From Betaproteobacteria bacterium (GTDB taxonomy: Bacteria > Pseudomonadota > Gammaproteobacteria > Burkholderiales > SG8-41): a stretch of 5,109 nt of DNA. Location: the NCBI GenBank assembly GCA_021300125.1, contig JAJTHX010000028.1:1-5109 (forward strand), given 5' to 3'. This document shows, piece by piece, positions 1 to 5,109 of the stretch (position 1 is the stretch's first letter; each line of letters starts with the position of its first letter). The notes beneath the pieces are model-generated. The model saw nothing but the letters and a program-made list of their open reading frames with translations. It had not been told where the DNA came from and searched no databases. The translations under genes and the position numbers were made by a program.

Positions 1-4
1 CGAG

Positions 5-934
5 ATGAAACTGGCGTTGGTGTTTCCGGGGCAGGGTTCACAGTCGGTGGGCATGATGCAGGGCTTCGCCGATAACGCAGTGGTGCGCGCGGTGTTTGCC
101 GAGGCCTCCGCGGCGCTTGGCCAGGACCTGTGGCAACTCGTGGAAACCGGCCCCGCGGAAGAGCTCAGTGCCACCGTGAATACCCAGCCGGTGATGCTGA
201 CAGCAGCCTACGCCACGTACCGGGCCTGGCAGGAAGCCGGCGGGCCCGCGCCCGCGCTGGTGGCGGGGCACAGCCTCGGGGAATACACCGCGCTCGTTGC
301 AGCCGGCGCGCTGGCCTTTGCCGATGCGCTGCCATTGGTTCGTTTTCGCGCGCAGGCGATGCAGGAGGCCGTGCCGATGGGCAGCGGCGCCATGGCCGCC
401 GTGCTGGGGCTCGACGATGACGCGGTGCGCGCCGCCTGCGCCGAAGCAGCGCAGGGGGAGACCGTCGAAGCGGTCAACTTCAACGCGCCAAGCCAAGTCG
501 TGATCGCCGGGCACAAAAGCGCGGTCGAGCGGGCCGCGGCAGCCGCCAAGGCGCGTGGCGCCAAGCGCGCGCTGCTGCTGCCGGTGAGCGCGCCTTTCCA
601 TTCCTCGCTGCTCAAGCCCGCCGCGGCGCGCCTGAAAGCGCGCATGGCCGATGTGGCATTCGATGCGCCCCGCATCGGCGTCATCAACAATGTCGATGTG
701 GCGATGCCTGCCGATCCCTCCGCCATTCGCGATGCGCTGGCACGGCAGGCCTGCAATCCGGTGCGCTGGGTGGAGACCATCCAGTCCTTTGCGGCACAGG
801 GCATTACCCATGTCGTCGAATGCGGCCCGGGCAAGGTGCTGTCGGGGCTGACCAAGCGTATCGATGGCAACCTGCAGAGTTTTGCGGTGACCGACGCTGC
901 ATCGCTCGCACAGACCCTGGAGGCACTGAAATGA
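5..934 (+). CDS. fabD: Malonyl-CoA:ACP transacylase FabD
   Basis: The 309-residue product moves the malonyl group from malonyl-CoA to the phosphopantetheine arm of acyl carrier protein, supplying the extender unit for type II fatty-acid synthesis in the cytoplasm. Seen: the N-terminal FPGQGSQ motif (residues 7-13, oxyanion-hole Gln10), the nucleophile elbow GHSLGEY with Ser90, Arg115 in the FRAQAMQEAVP stretch where the malonyl carboxylate is bound in this family, NAPSQVVIAG near 160-169, and SAPFHS with His199 completing the Ser-His pair. The C-terminal ECGPGKVLSGL motif is also present. Length matches the family (about 308-312), so the gene is complete. The ATG at base 5 gives the usual MKLALVFPGQG start, but only four bases precede it, so its ribosome binding site cannot be judged. 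Its stop overlaps the fabG start by four bases, implying translational coupling. A stand-alone polyketide acyltransferase is unlikely given the neighbours. Confidence 0.97.
   Translation: MKLALVFPGQGSQSVGMMQGFADNAVVRAVFAEASAALGQDLWQLVETGPAEELSATVNTQPVMLTAAYATYRAWQEAGGPAPALVAGHSLGEYTALVAAGALAFADALPLVRFRAQAMQEAVPMGSGAMAAVLGLDDDAVRAACAEAAQGETVEAVNFNAPSQVVIAGHKSAVERAAAAAKARGAKRALLLPVSAPFHSSLLKPAAARLKARMADVAFDAPRIGVINNVDVAMPADPSAIRDALARQACNPVRWVETIQSFAAQGITHVVECGPGKVLSGLTKRIDGNLQSFAVTDAASLAQTLEALK
919..923 (+). promoter_or_regulatory. Shine-Dalgarno site of fabG
   Basis: GGAGG lies inside the end of fabD, seven bases before the ATG at 931. It fixes the fabG start at the ATGA overlap and argues against the longer open frame that begins at 820. 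Confidence 0.8.
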
Positions 935-1677
935 AAGGCGTGCAGGACAGGCTGGTGCTGGTTACCGGCGCCTCCCGCGGTATCGGCAGGGGCATCGCAG
1001 AGGCCTTCGGCGCGGCTGGGGCGATCGTGGCCGGGACCGCCACCACTGAAGCAGGCGCCAGTGCCATCAGCGCAGCGCTTGCCGCCGCCGGGCACCGCGG
1101 GCAGGGTTATGCCCTCGACGTCAATGATGCGGCCCAGGTCGAGTCCGTGCTCTCCTGCATCCAGTTGCAATACGGCGAGATCGCGATCCTGGTCAACAAC
1201 GCCGGTATTGCCCGCGACAATCTGCTGATGCGGATGAAGGACGAAGAGTGGGACGCGATCATGCAGACCAACCTCAAGTCCGTCTTCCGTCTTTCGAAAG
1301 CGGTGATTCGCGCCATGATGAAGGCGCGCAGCGGGCGCATCATCAACGTGACTTCCGTGATCGGCAGCATGGGCAACGCGGGACAGACCAATTACGCTGC
1401 GGCAAAGGCGGGCGTGGAAGGTTTTTCGCGCGCCCTGGCGCGCGAGGTCGGCAGCCGCGGCATTACCGTCAACTGTGTCGCCCCCGGTTTCATCGACACC
1501 GACATGACGCGTGCGCTGCCCGAGGCGCAACGCACTGCACTGGTCGGGCAGATTCCGCTGTGTCGCCTCGGCGTGGTTGAGGATGTCGCTGGCGCGGTGC
1601 TGTTCCTGGCGTCGGATTCGGCGTCCTACATCACCGGCTGCACCCTGCATGTAAACGGCGGCATGCACATGGCCTGA
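931..1677 (+). CDS. fabG: 3-oxoacyl-ACP reductase FabG
   Basis: The 248-residue short-chain dehydrogenase/reductase uses NADPH to reduce 3-oxoacyl-ACP to (R)-3-hydroxyacyl-ACP, the first reductive step of fatty-acid elongation. Seen: the Rossmann motif TGASRGIG (residues 12-19), NNAG (89-92), structural Asn114, and catalytic Ser142, Tyr155 and Lys159 (YAAAK). PGFIDTDMT (185-193) and the C-terminal HVNGG turn are also there. Length is close to the usual 244-250. The start at 931 is chosen because the open frame extends upstream to 820 only as fabD read in another frame, whereas 931 has a good Shine-Dalgarno site and yields the normal N-terminus. Two small oddities are Cys211 in IPLCRLG, where Gly is usual, and Cys237 in ITGCTLHVNGG, where E. 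coli has Glu. Neither touches the catalytic set. The neighbours make the fatty-acid enzyme far likelier than another reductase of the superfamily. Confidence 0.96.
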   Translation: MKGVQDRLVLVTGASRGIGRGIAEAFGAAGAIVAGTATTEAGASAISAALAAAGHRGQGYALDVNDAAQVESVLSCIQLQYGEIAILVNNAGIARDNLLMRMKDEEWDAIMQTNLKSVFRLSKAVIRAMMKARSGRIINVTSVIGSMGNAGQTNYAAAKAGVEGFSRALAREVGSRGITVNCVAPGFIDTDMTRALPEAQRTALVGQIPLCRLGVVEDVAGAVLFLASDSASYITGCTLHVNGGMHMA

Positions 1678-1747
1678 GGGCGCAGTGAAATATGCCGCGC
1701 CGTACTGCCAAGCCCTTGATTATTCGGGCAGAATTAAACGGCGTTTA

Positions 1748-1756
1748 TGGTAAAAT
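1748..1756 (+). promoter_or_regulatory. Probable extended -10 promoter of acpP
   Basis: TGGTAAAAT matches the sigma-70 extended -10 pattern TGnTATAAT, with five of six bases in the hexamer. It sits in the most AT-rich patch of an otherwise GC-rich window, inside the 157-base gap between fabG and acpP. No good -35 box is found at 16-18 bases: TTGATT at 1716-1721 is 29 bases away, and extended -10 promoters often lack a -35. Transcription would start near 1762-1765, giving an acpP leader of about 70 bases. Known: acpP often has its own promoter besides fab operon read-through. The exact site is an inference. Confidence 0.5.
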
Positions 1757-1790
1757 TCGATTTTTTTCGGGGCCTGAATCCGTGTTCTTC

Positions 1791-1803
1791 GCGGGGGCTC
1801 CGC
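1791..1803 (+). promoter_or_regulatory. Small hairpin in the acpP leader
   Basis: GCGG (1791-1794) pairs with CCGC (1800-1803), extendable by a G-U pair, around a tiny loop. It lies 31 bases before the acpP ATG and leaves the Shine-Dalgarno site free, so it could protect the 5' end of the message without blocking translation. Only the pairing is seen; any role is inferred. Confidence 0.3.
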
Positions 1804-1822
1804 CAACTCTCAGAGCAACTGA

Positions 1823-1828
1823 AAGGGG
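1823..1828 (+). promoter_or_regulatory. Shine-Dalgarno site of acpP
   Basis: AAGGGG within a purine-rich stretch lies six bases before the ATG at 1835. It is clearly better than the sites in front of fabF and pabC, as suits a very abundant protein. Confidence 0.75.
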
Positions 1829-1834
1829 AAGCAG

Positions 1835-2074
1835 ATGGAAAACATCGAGCAACGCGTGAAGAAGATTGTTGCCGAGCAACTGGGCGTGAACGAGGCCGAC
1901 GTCAAGACCGAATCGTCCTTCGTCAACGACCTTGGCGCCGATTCCCTGGATACCGTCGAACTGGTGATGGCTCTTGAGGAGGAATTCGAGACCGAGATCC
2001 CGGACGAGGAAGCCGAGAAAATCACGACGGTGCAGCAGGCTGTCGACTACATCAAGTCCCACCTCAAGTCCTGA
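1835..2074 (+). CDS. acpP: Acyl carrier protein AcpP
   Basis: The 79-residue acidic protein carries growing acyl chains as thioesters on a 4'-phosphopantetheine arm, shuttling them among the Fab enzymes and to lipid A and phospholipid synthesis. Seen: the attachment motif [10 protein letters not shown] with Ser37, which holo-ACP synthase would modify; the acidic helix II that follows ([20 protein letters not shown]), the docking surface for partner enzymes; and the conserved [13 protein letters not shown] helix near the C-terminus. The protein is close to E. coli AcpP in length (78 residues) and nearly identical to it from residue 32 to 67. The strong Shine-Dalgarno site and [11 protein letters not shown] start fix the ATG. 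A 157-base gap with a promoter-like element precedes it and a stable hairpin follows its stop, consistent with separate strong expression. It is the primary housekeeping ACP, not a polyketide or specialised one. Confidence 0.98.
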   Translation: MENIEQRVKKIVAEQLGVNEADVKTESSFVNDLGADSLDTVELVMALEEEFETEIPDEEAEKITTVQQAVDYIKSHLKS

Positions 2075-2080
2075 TCCGCT

Positions 2081-2098
2081 GCGGGGCTGCGGCTCCGC
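2081..2098 (+). promoter_or_regulatory. Hairpin after acpP with UGCG tetraloop
   Basis: GCGGGGC (2081-2087) pairs with GCTCCGC (2092-2098) over seven base pairs, one of them G-U, around the loop UGCG. C(UGCG)G belongs to the unusually stable UNCG tetraloop class. It starts six bases after the acpP stop. No U-run follows, so it is not a typical Rho-independent terminator. It may block 3' exonucleases, stabilising the acpP message, or cause pausing. The pairing is seen; the role is inferred. Confidence 0.5.
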
Positions 2099-2109
2099 TC
2101 ACCTGATCG

Positions 2110-2131
2110 CGGGGCGCCGAAGGGCGGCCCG
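2110..2131 (+). promoter_or_regulatory. Hairpin over the fabF ribosome-binding region
   Basis: CGGG (2110-2113) pairs with CCCG (2128-2131) and CGCC (2115-2118) with GGCG (2123-2126), separated by one G-G mismatch and closed by the loop GAAG. The only Shine-Dalgarno-like string before fabF, AAGGG at 2120-2124, is partly in the loop and partly in the stem, and is 16 bases from the ATG, farther than usual. Folding could therefore lower fabF translation relative to acpP. This effect is an inference. Confidence 0.4.
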
Positions 2132-2140
2132 AACCCGTCC

Positions 2141-3397
2141 ATGTCCAGTTCCTCTCGCCCCACCAGCCGCCGAGTTGTCGTAACCGGCCTGGGCATCATC
2201 TCACCGGTTGGCATCGGACTAACCGGATCGTGGTCGAACATCACCGCGGGCACATCCGGCATCGGCCGCATCACCCGGTTTGACGCATCCGCCTACACCT
2301 CCCAGATCGCCGGCGAGGTCAAGGGCTTCGAGGCCTCGAATTACCTTCCGGCCAAGGAAGCGCGCCGCTTCGACACCTTCATCCACTACGGACTTGCCGC
2401 CGGGATCGACGCGATGAAGGATGCGGGACTCGATCTGGACAAACTCAACCGCGAAATGATCGGGGTCTGCATCGGCTCCGGCATCGGCGGGCTGCCGCTG
2501 ATCGAGGAAACCCATGATGCGCTGAAGGGTGGCGGTCCGCGCAAGATTTCGCCTTTCTTCGTGCCGGGTTCGATCATCAACATGATCTCCGGCCAACTGT
2601 CGATCATGTTCGGCCTGCAGGGTCCGAACATTTCGGTGGTTACCGCCTGCACCACGGCCAACCACAGCATCGGCGAGGCCGGGCGCCTGATCGAATACGG
2701 CGATGCGGACATCATGATCGCCGGCGGTGCCGAATCCACGGTGTCCCCGCTGGGCATCGGCGGTTTCTGCGCCGCGCGCGCGCTGTCCTCCCGCAATGAA
2801 GATCCCGCGGCGGCCAGCCGCCCCTGGGACAAGGACCGCGACGGTCTTGTGATGGGCGAAGGCGCCGGAGTTCTGGTCCTAGAGGAGTTCGAGCAAGCCA
2901 AGAAACGCGGCGCACGCATTTACTGCGAACTCGCGGGCTACGGCATGAGTGCCGACGCCCACCACATCACTGCGCACTGCGAGGACGGCGCCGGTGCGGT
3001 CCGCTGCATGAACAACGCGCTGCGCAACGCCGGGCTGGCTCATGACCAGGTCGATTACGTCAATGCCCATGGCACCTCGACGCCCCTGGGCGACATTGCC
3101 GAAACTGTTGCTCTGAAAAACTGCTTTGGCGCGCATGCTGCGAAACTCGCGGTGAGCTCGACCAAGTCGATGACCGGGCACCTGCTCGGCGCGGCCGGCG
3201 GCATCGAGGCGGTTTTTTCGGTATTGGCGATCCGCGACCAGGTCGCGCCGCCGACGATCAACCTCGTCAACCAGGACCCGCAATGCGATCTCGATTATGT
3301 GCCGAATACCGCGCGGCAGATGAAGATCGGCGTGGCGCTGTCCAATTCCTTCGGCTTTGGCGGCACCAACGGCAGCCTGGTGTTCCGCAAGCTCTGA
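2141..3397 (+). CDS. fabF: 3-oxoacyl-ACP synthase II FabF
   Basis: The 418-residue elongating condensing enzyme (KAS II) joins an acyl chain held on its cysteine to malonyl-ACP with loss of CO2, extending the chain by two carbons; FabF is the member linked to long-chain and temperature-dependent cis-vaccenate synthesis in E. coli. Seen: the thiolase-fold start [15 protein letters not shown] (10-24), catalytic Cys170 in [15 protein letters not shown] (227-235) and [12 protein letters not shown] (238-249), His310 in NAHGTST, Lys342 and His347 in [14 protein letters not shown], and the gating loop [12 protein letters not shown] (402-413). The Cys-His-His set is complete. The protein has about six more N-terminal residues than E. 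coli FabF (MSSSSRPTS), but 2141 is the only standard start in frame after the acpP stop. The Shine-Dalgarno signal is weak and overlaid by a hairpin. Position after acpP and the CTTANHS context favour FabF over FabB. Confidence 0.96.
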   Translation: MSSSSRPTSRRVVVTGLGIISPVGIGLTGSWSNITAGTSGIGRITRFDASAYTSQIAGEVKGFEASNYLPAKEARRFDTFIHYGLAAGIDAMKDAGLDLDKLNREMIGVCIGSGIGGLPLIEETHDALKGGGPRKISPFFVPGSIINMISGQLSIMFGLQGPNISVVTACTTANHSIGEAGRLIEYGDADIMIAGGAESTVSPLGIGGFCAARALSSRNEDPAAASRPWDKDRDGLVMGEGAGVLVLEEFEQAKKRGARIYCELAGYGMSADAHHITAHCEDGAGAVRCMNNALRNAGLAHDQVDYVNAHGTSTPLGDIAETVALKNCFGAHAAKLAVSSTKSMTGHLLGAAGGIEAVFSVLAIRDQVAPPTINLVNQDPQCDLDYVPNTARQMKIGVALSNSFGFGGTNGSLVFRKL

Positions 3398-3402
3398 ATC
3401 GA

Positions 3403-3414
3403 GGGCTGCGGCCC
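3403..3414 (+). promoter_or_regulatory. Short hairpin between fabF and pabC, UGCG loop
   Basis: GGGC (3403-3406) pairs with GCCC (3411-3414) around UGCG, the same C(UGCG)G tetraloop as after acpP but with only four pairs. It begins six bases after the fabF stop. It overlaps GAGGG (3401-3405), the nearest Shine-Dalgarno-like string for pabC, which lies about 20 bases from the ATG. It may be chance in GC-rich DNA. Confidence 0.3.
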
Positions 3415-3425
3415 CGGTCTCCCCG

Positions 3426-4250
3426 ATGCTCGTACTGATCGACGGTGAACCCGGCAGCGGCGTTCCCGCCGATGACCGAGGCCTTGCCTATGGTGACGGC
3501 GTATTCCGCACGCTGCCCATGCTCGGTGGCCAGGCCCGGATGTGGTCCCGCCACTACGCCAAACTGGCGGCCGATTGCCGGGCGCTCGCGATCACTGCGC
3601 CGGAAGAACAGCAGTTGCGGACAGACCTCGAGCGCGTGGCTGCGGCTCACCCGGACTGTGTGTTGCGCATCACGGTAACCCGTGGCAGCGGAGGGCGCGG
3701 CTACATGCCGCCGCCGCAATCCCGCAGCCGGTGCATCGTCGCCGCATCCCGCTTGCCTGAATATCCGGCATCCTGGCCGCGCGAGGGGGTGGCCGTCCGC
3801 CATTGCACGATCCGGCTGGCAGTGCAGCCGCGGCTGGCCGGGATCAAGCATCTGAACCGGCTCGAGAACGTGCTGGCGCGGTCGGAGTGGAACGACCTGC
3901 AGATCGCCGAAGGCCTGCTCAGCGACAACAACGGCGTGGTGATCGAGGGTTGCCGCAGCAACCTGTTCATCCTCGAACAGGGGCGCTTGCTGACCCCGGA
4001 TCTCTCCGGGTGCGGGGTTTCCGGGGTGACGCGCGAAGCCATCCTGGGAAAAGGCGCAGGCCACGGATGGGCCTGTGCGGTCGAGCATATCAGCCATGCC
4101 CGGCTCGAAGCCGCGGACGCGGTGATGCTGGTGAACAGCCTGATCGGCGTGTGGCCCGTGGCCCGCCTGGGCGACCGGTGCTGGAATGATTTTGCCGCCG
4201 CGCGGCAGCTTCAGGATTGGCTCGATGACCTGGCTGCTGCGTCTCGCTAG
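3426..4250 (+). CDS. pabC: Aminodeoxychorismate lyase PabC
   Basis: The 274-residue PLP enzyme of fold type IV (class IV aminotransferase family) splits 4-amino-4-deoxychorismate into 4-aminobenzoate and pyruvate, feeding folate synthesis in the cytoplasm. Seen: DDRGLAYGDGVFRT (16-29), typical of the family's N-terminus; TRGSGGRGY (85-93), shared with E. coli PabC; LAGIKHLNRLENVLAR (137-152) with Lys141 as the PLP Schiff-base lysine; and IEGCRSNLF (173-181) with Glu174, which contacts the pyridine nitrogen. Length is close to E. coli PabC (269). The frame is open upstream to 3357, but that part overlaps the fabF C-terminal coding region; 3426 gives the normal MLVLIDG start 28 bases after fabF. 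The ribosome binding site is weak, hinting at modest or coupled translation. Branched-chain or D-amino-acid aminotransferases share the fold, but the motifs and the fabF-mltG context favour PabC. Confidence 0.92.
   Translation: MLVLIDGEPGSGVPADDRGLAYGDGVFRTLPMLGGQARMWSRHYAKLAADCRALAITAPEEQQLRTDLERVAAAHPDCVLRITVTRGSGGRGYMPPPQSRSRCIVAASRLPEYPASWPREGVAVRHCTIRLAVQPRLAGIKHLNRLENVLARSEWNDLQIAEGLLSDNNGVVIEGCRSNLFILEQGRLLTPDLSGCGVSGVTREAILGKGAGHGWACAVEHISHARLEAADAVMLVNSLIGVWPVARLGDRCWNDFAAARQLQDWLDDLAAASR
4213..4216 (+). promoter_or_regulatory. Shine-Dalgarno site of mltG
   Basis: AGGA, within the last part of pabC, lies eight bases before the ATG at 4225. It supports the overlapping mltG start rather than a later one. 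Confidence 0.5.
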
Positions 4251-5109
4251 ACGCCTGCTGCTCGCGGCCGCATTGGGTATTGCGGCCTCGGCAGCGGGGC
4301 TCTTTGCCTATGCCCTTCTGCCGCTGTCCTGGTCGTCCGCGAACATCAGCTTCGATGTGCGCAGCGGCAGCAGCCTGCGCGCCGTCGCCGCGCAGTTGTC
4401 GGCGGCCGGCGTCATCGGCAGGCCCGAGCCCTTCGAGATCCTGGCCCGTGTGCTGGGCGAGTCGGGCCGGCTGAAGGCCGGCAACTACGAACTCGTGGCC
4501 CCGTTGACACCGTTGGAACTTCTGCAGCGCATGACGCGGGGTGATGTCACCCTGGTCGCGGTGACTTTCGTGGAGGGTTGGACCTTCGCCCAGGTGCGCA
4601 GGATCCTGCAGGAGCATCCCAAGGTGCGCGCAGAACTGGCCGGACTCGGCGAGCGCGAGGCGGCGCAGCGTATCGGCATCGATGCCGAAAACCCCGAGGG
4701 CTGGATTTTTCCGGACACCTATCATTTCAGCGACGGCAGCAGTGATGTCGCCATCCTGCAGCGTGCCCACCGGCTGATGCGGCGGCATCTGGATGAGCAA
4801 TGGCAGCAGCGTGCGCCCGGACTTCCTCTGAAAACGCCTTACGAGGCGCTGATCCTGGCGTCCATCGTTGAAAAGGAAACCGGCCGTGCCGAGGAGCGGC
4901 CGCTGGTTGCCGCCGTGTTCGTCAACCGCCTGCGCATCGGCATGCGCCTGCAGACCGATCCGACGGTGATCTACGGCATTGGCCCCAGTTTCGACGGCGA
5001 CCTGCGCAAGCGCGACCTGTTGACCGACACCCCATACAATACCTACACCCGCAACGGATTGCCGCCTACCCCGATCGCCATGCCCGGACTCGATGCACTG
5101 CGCGCCACG
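4225..5109 (+). CDS. mltG: Endolytic murein transglycosylase MltG (YceG), 3' end missing
   Basis: 295 codons are visible with no stop before the window edge. The E. coli protein has 340 residues, so roughly the last 45 are cut off by the window, not by mutation. MltG is an inner-membrane enzyme that cleaves nascent glycan strands inside the chain and helps set their length. Seen: a short positive N-terminus (MTWLLRLARR), one membrane segment at about 11-34, a periplasmic LysM-like region (about 42-105, with FDVRSGSSLRAVAAQL and KAGNYEL), VEGWT (116-120), PEGWIFPDTYHF (157-168), and the catalytic core LASIVEKETG (211-220) with Glu218, followed by VFVNRLRIGMRLQTDPTVIYG (231-251) and TPYNTYTRNGLPPTPI (269-284). 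The ATG overlaps pabC by 26 bases, which implies coupled translation. In many proteobacteria tmk and holB follow. The identification as YceG family is firm. Confidence 0.94.
   Translation, partial: MTWLLRLARRLLLAAALGIAASAAGLFAYALLPLSWSSANISFDVRSGSSLRAVAAQLSAAGVIGRPEPFEILARVLGESGRLKAGNYELVAPLTPLELLQRMTRGDVTLVAVTFVEGWTFAQVRRILQEHPKVRAELAGLGEREAAQRIGIDAENPEGWIFPDTYHFSDGSSDVAILQRAHRLMRRHLDEQWQQRAPGLPLKTPYEALILASIVEKETGRAEERPLVAAVFVNRLRIGMRLQTDPTVIYGIGPSFDGDLRKRDLLTDTPYNTYTRNGLPPTPIAMPGLDALRAT

Noticed and set aside
820..930. A 37-residue N-terminal extension of fabG
   Set aside because: It is the fabD coding sequence read in another frame; the ATG at 931 has a good Shine-Dalgarno site and gives the normal FabG length.
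208..1668. A 486-codon open frame on the minus strand across fabD and fabG
   Set aside because: It lies wholly opposite two well-supported genes, its translation is rich in Arg, Ala, His and Gly without any recognisable domain, and such frames are common opposite GC-rich genes.
1716..1721. TTGATT as the -35 box of the acpP promoter
   Set aside because: It is 29 bases from the TAAAAT hexamer, far outside the 16-18 base range, and no good -10 lies at the right distance.
1712..1767. A Rho-independent terminator after fabG (GCCC/GGGC and TAAAC/GTTTA stems before the T-run)
   Set aside because: The GC stem has a ten-base loop and lies 31 bases before the T-run; the stem near the T-run is AT-rich, five pairs long and overlaps the -10 element. 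Neither is convincing.
1747..1977. A 76-codon plus-strand frame across the acpP leader
   Set aside because: It starts inside the promoter-like element and runs through acpP in another frame with no recognisable content.
3357..3425. A 23-residue N-terminal extension of pabC
   Set aside because: Most of it overlaps the FabF C-terminal motif in another frame, and the family N-terminus begins at the ATG at 3426.
3267..4800. Long minus-strand frames opposite pabC (3267-4097) and mltG (4090-4800)
   Set aside because: Same pattern of codon-bias shadow; no motif or plausible start context, and the plus-strand genes explain the whole stretch.
1..5109. Mobile elements, CRISPR arrays, tRNA or rRNA genes, or a novel defence or biosynthetic system
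   Set aside because: No repeats of the right spacing, no transposase or integrase motifs and no RNA-gene signatures were seen; coding sequence for known housekeeping proteins fills nearly the whole window.

Overview
This window is a conserved bacterial housekeeping block: the central type II fatty-acid synthesis (fab) cluster followed by a folate gene and a cell-wall gene, all on the + strand. The order is fabD, fabG, acpP, fabF, pabC, mltG (cut at the right edge). The DNA is GC-rich. The acyl carrier protein begins [20 protein letters not shown], and this together with pabC-mltG directly after fabF points to a proteobacterium. A betaproteobacterium of the Rhodocyclales/Nitrosomonadales kind is my first guess and a GC-rich gammaproteobacterium the alternative. 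This placement rests on remembered family sequences, not on a search.

Layout: 5-934 fabD (malonyl-CoA:ACP transacylase); 931-1677 fabG (3-oxoacyl-ACP reductase), overlapping fabD by 4 bases (ATGA); 1678-1834 a 157-base gap, the longest in the window, with an AT-rich patch that looks like an extended -10 promoter, a run of seven T at the expected transcription start and a small leader hairpin; 1835-2074 acpP (acyl carrier protein); 2075-2140 a 66-base gap with two consecutive hairpins; 2141-3397 fabF (3-oxoacyl-ACP synthase II); a 28-base gap with a smaller hairpin; 3426-4250 pabC (aminodeoxychorismate lyase); 4225-5109 mltG (endolytic murein transglycosylase), overlapping pabC by 26 bases and running off the window. 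fabH would be expected to the left, and tmk and holB to the right, but neither side is visible.

How the genes work together: FabD loads malonyl groups onto the AcpP phosphopantetheine arm, FabF condenses acyl chains with malonyl-ACP, and FabG reduces the resulting 3-oxoacyl-ACP. The dehydratase and enoyl reductase are not in the window. PabC makes 4-aminobenzoate for folate, and MltG cuts nascent peptidoglycan at the inner membrane. Their link to the fab genes is conserved neighbourhood rather than a shared pathway.

All six proteins have their expected catalytic residues, and I see no mobile element, tRNA, rRNA, CRISPR array or foreign-looking gene. I do not see a new biological system. The points worth a second look are all in the non-coding DNA around acpP: a separate promoter with a T-run start, a leader hairpin and a downstream hairpin with matching arms, a hairpin over the only Shine-Dalgarno-like site of fabF, and a reading frame shared by acpP and fabF. 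Together they suggest that acpP is expressed more strongly than its neighbours, which is an inference.
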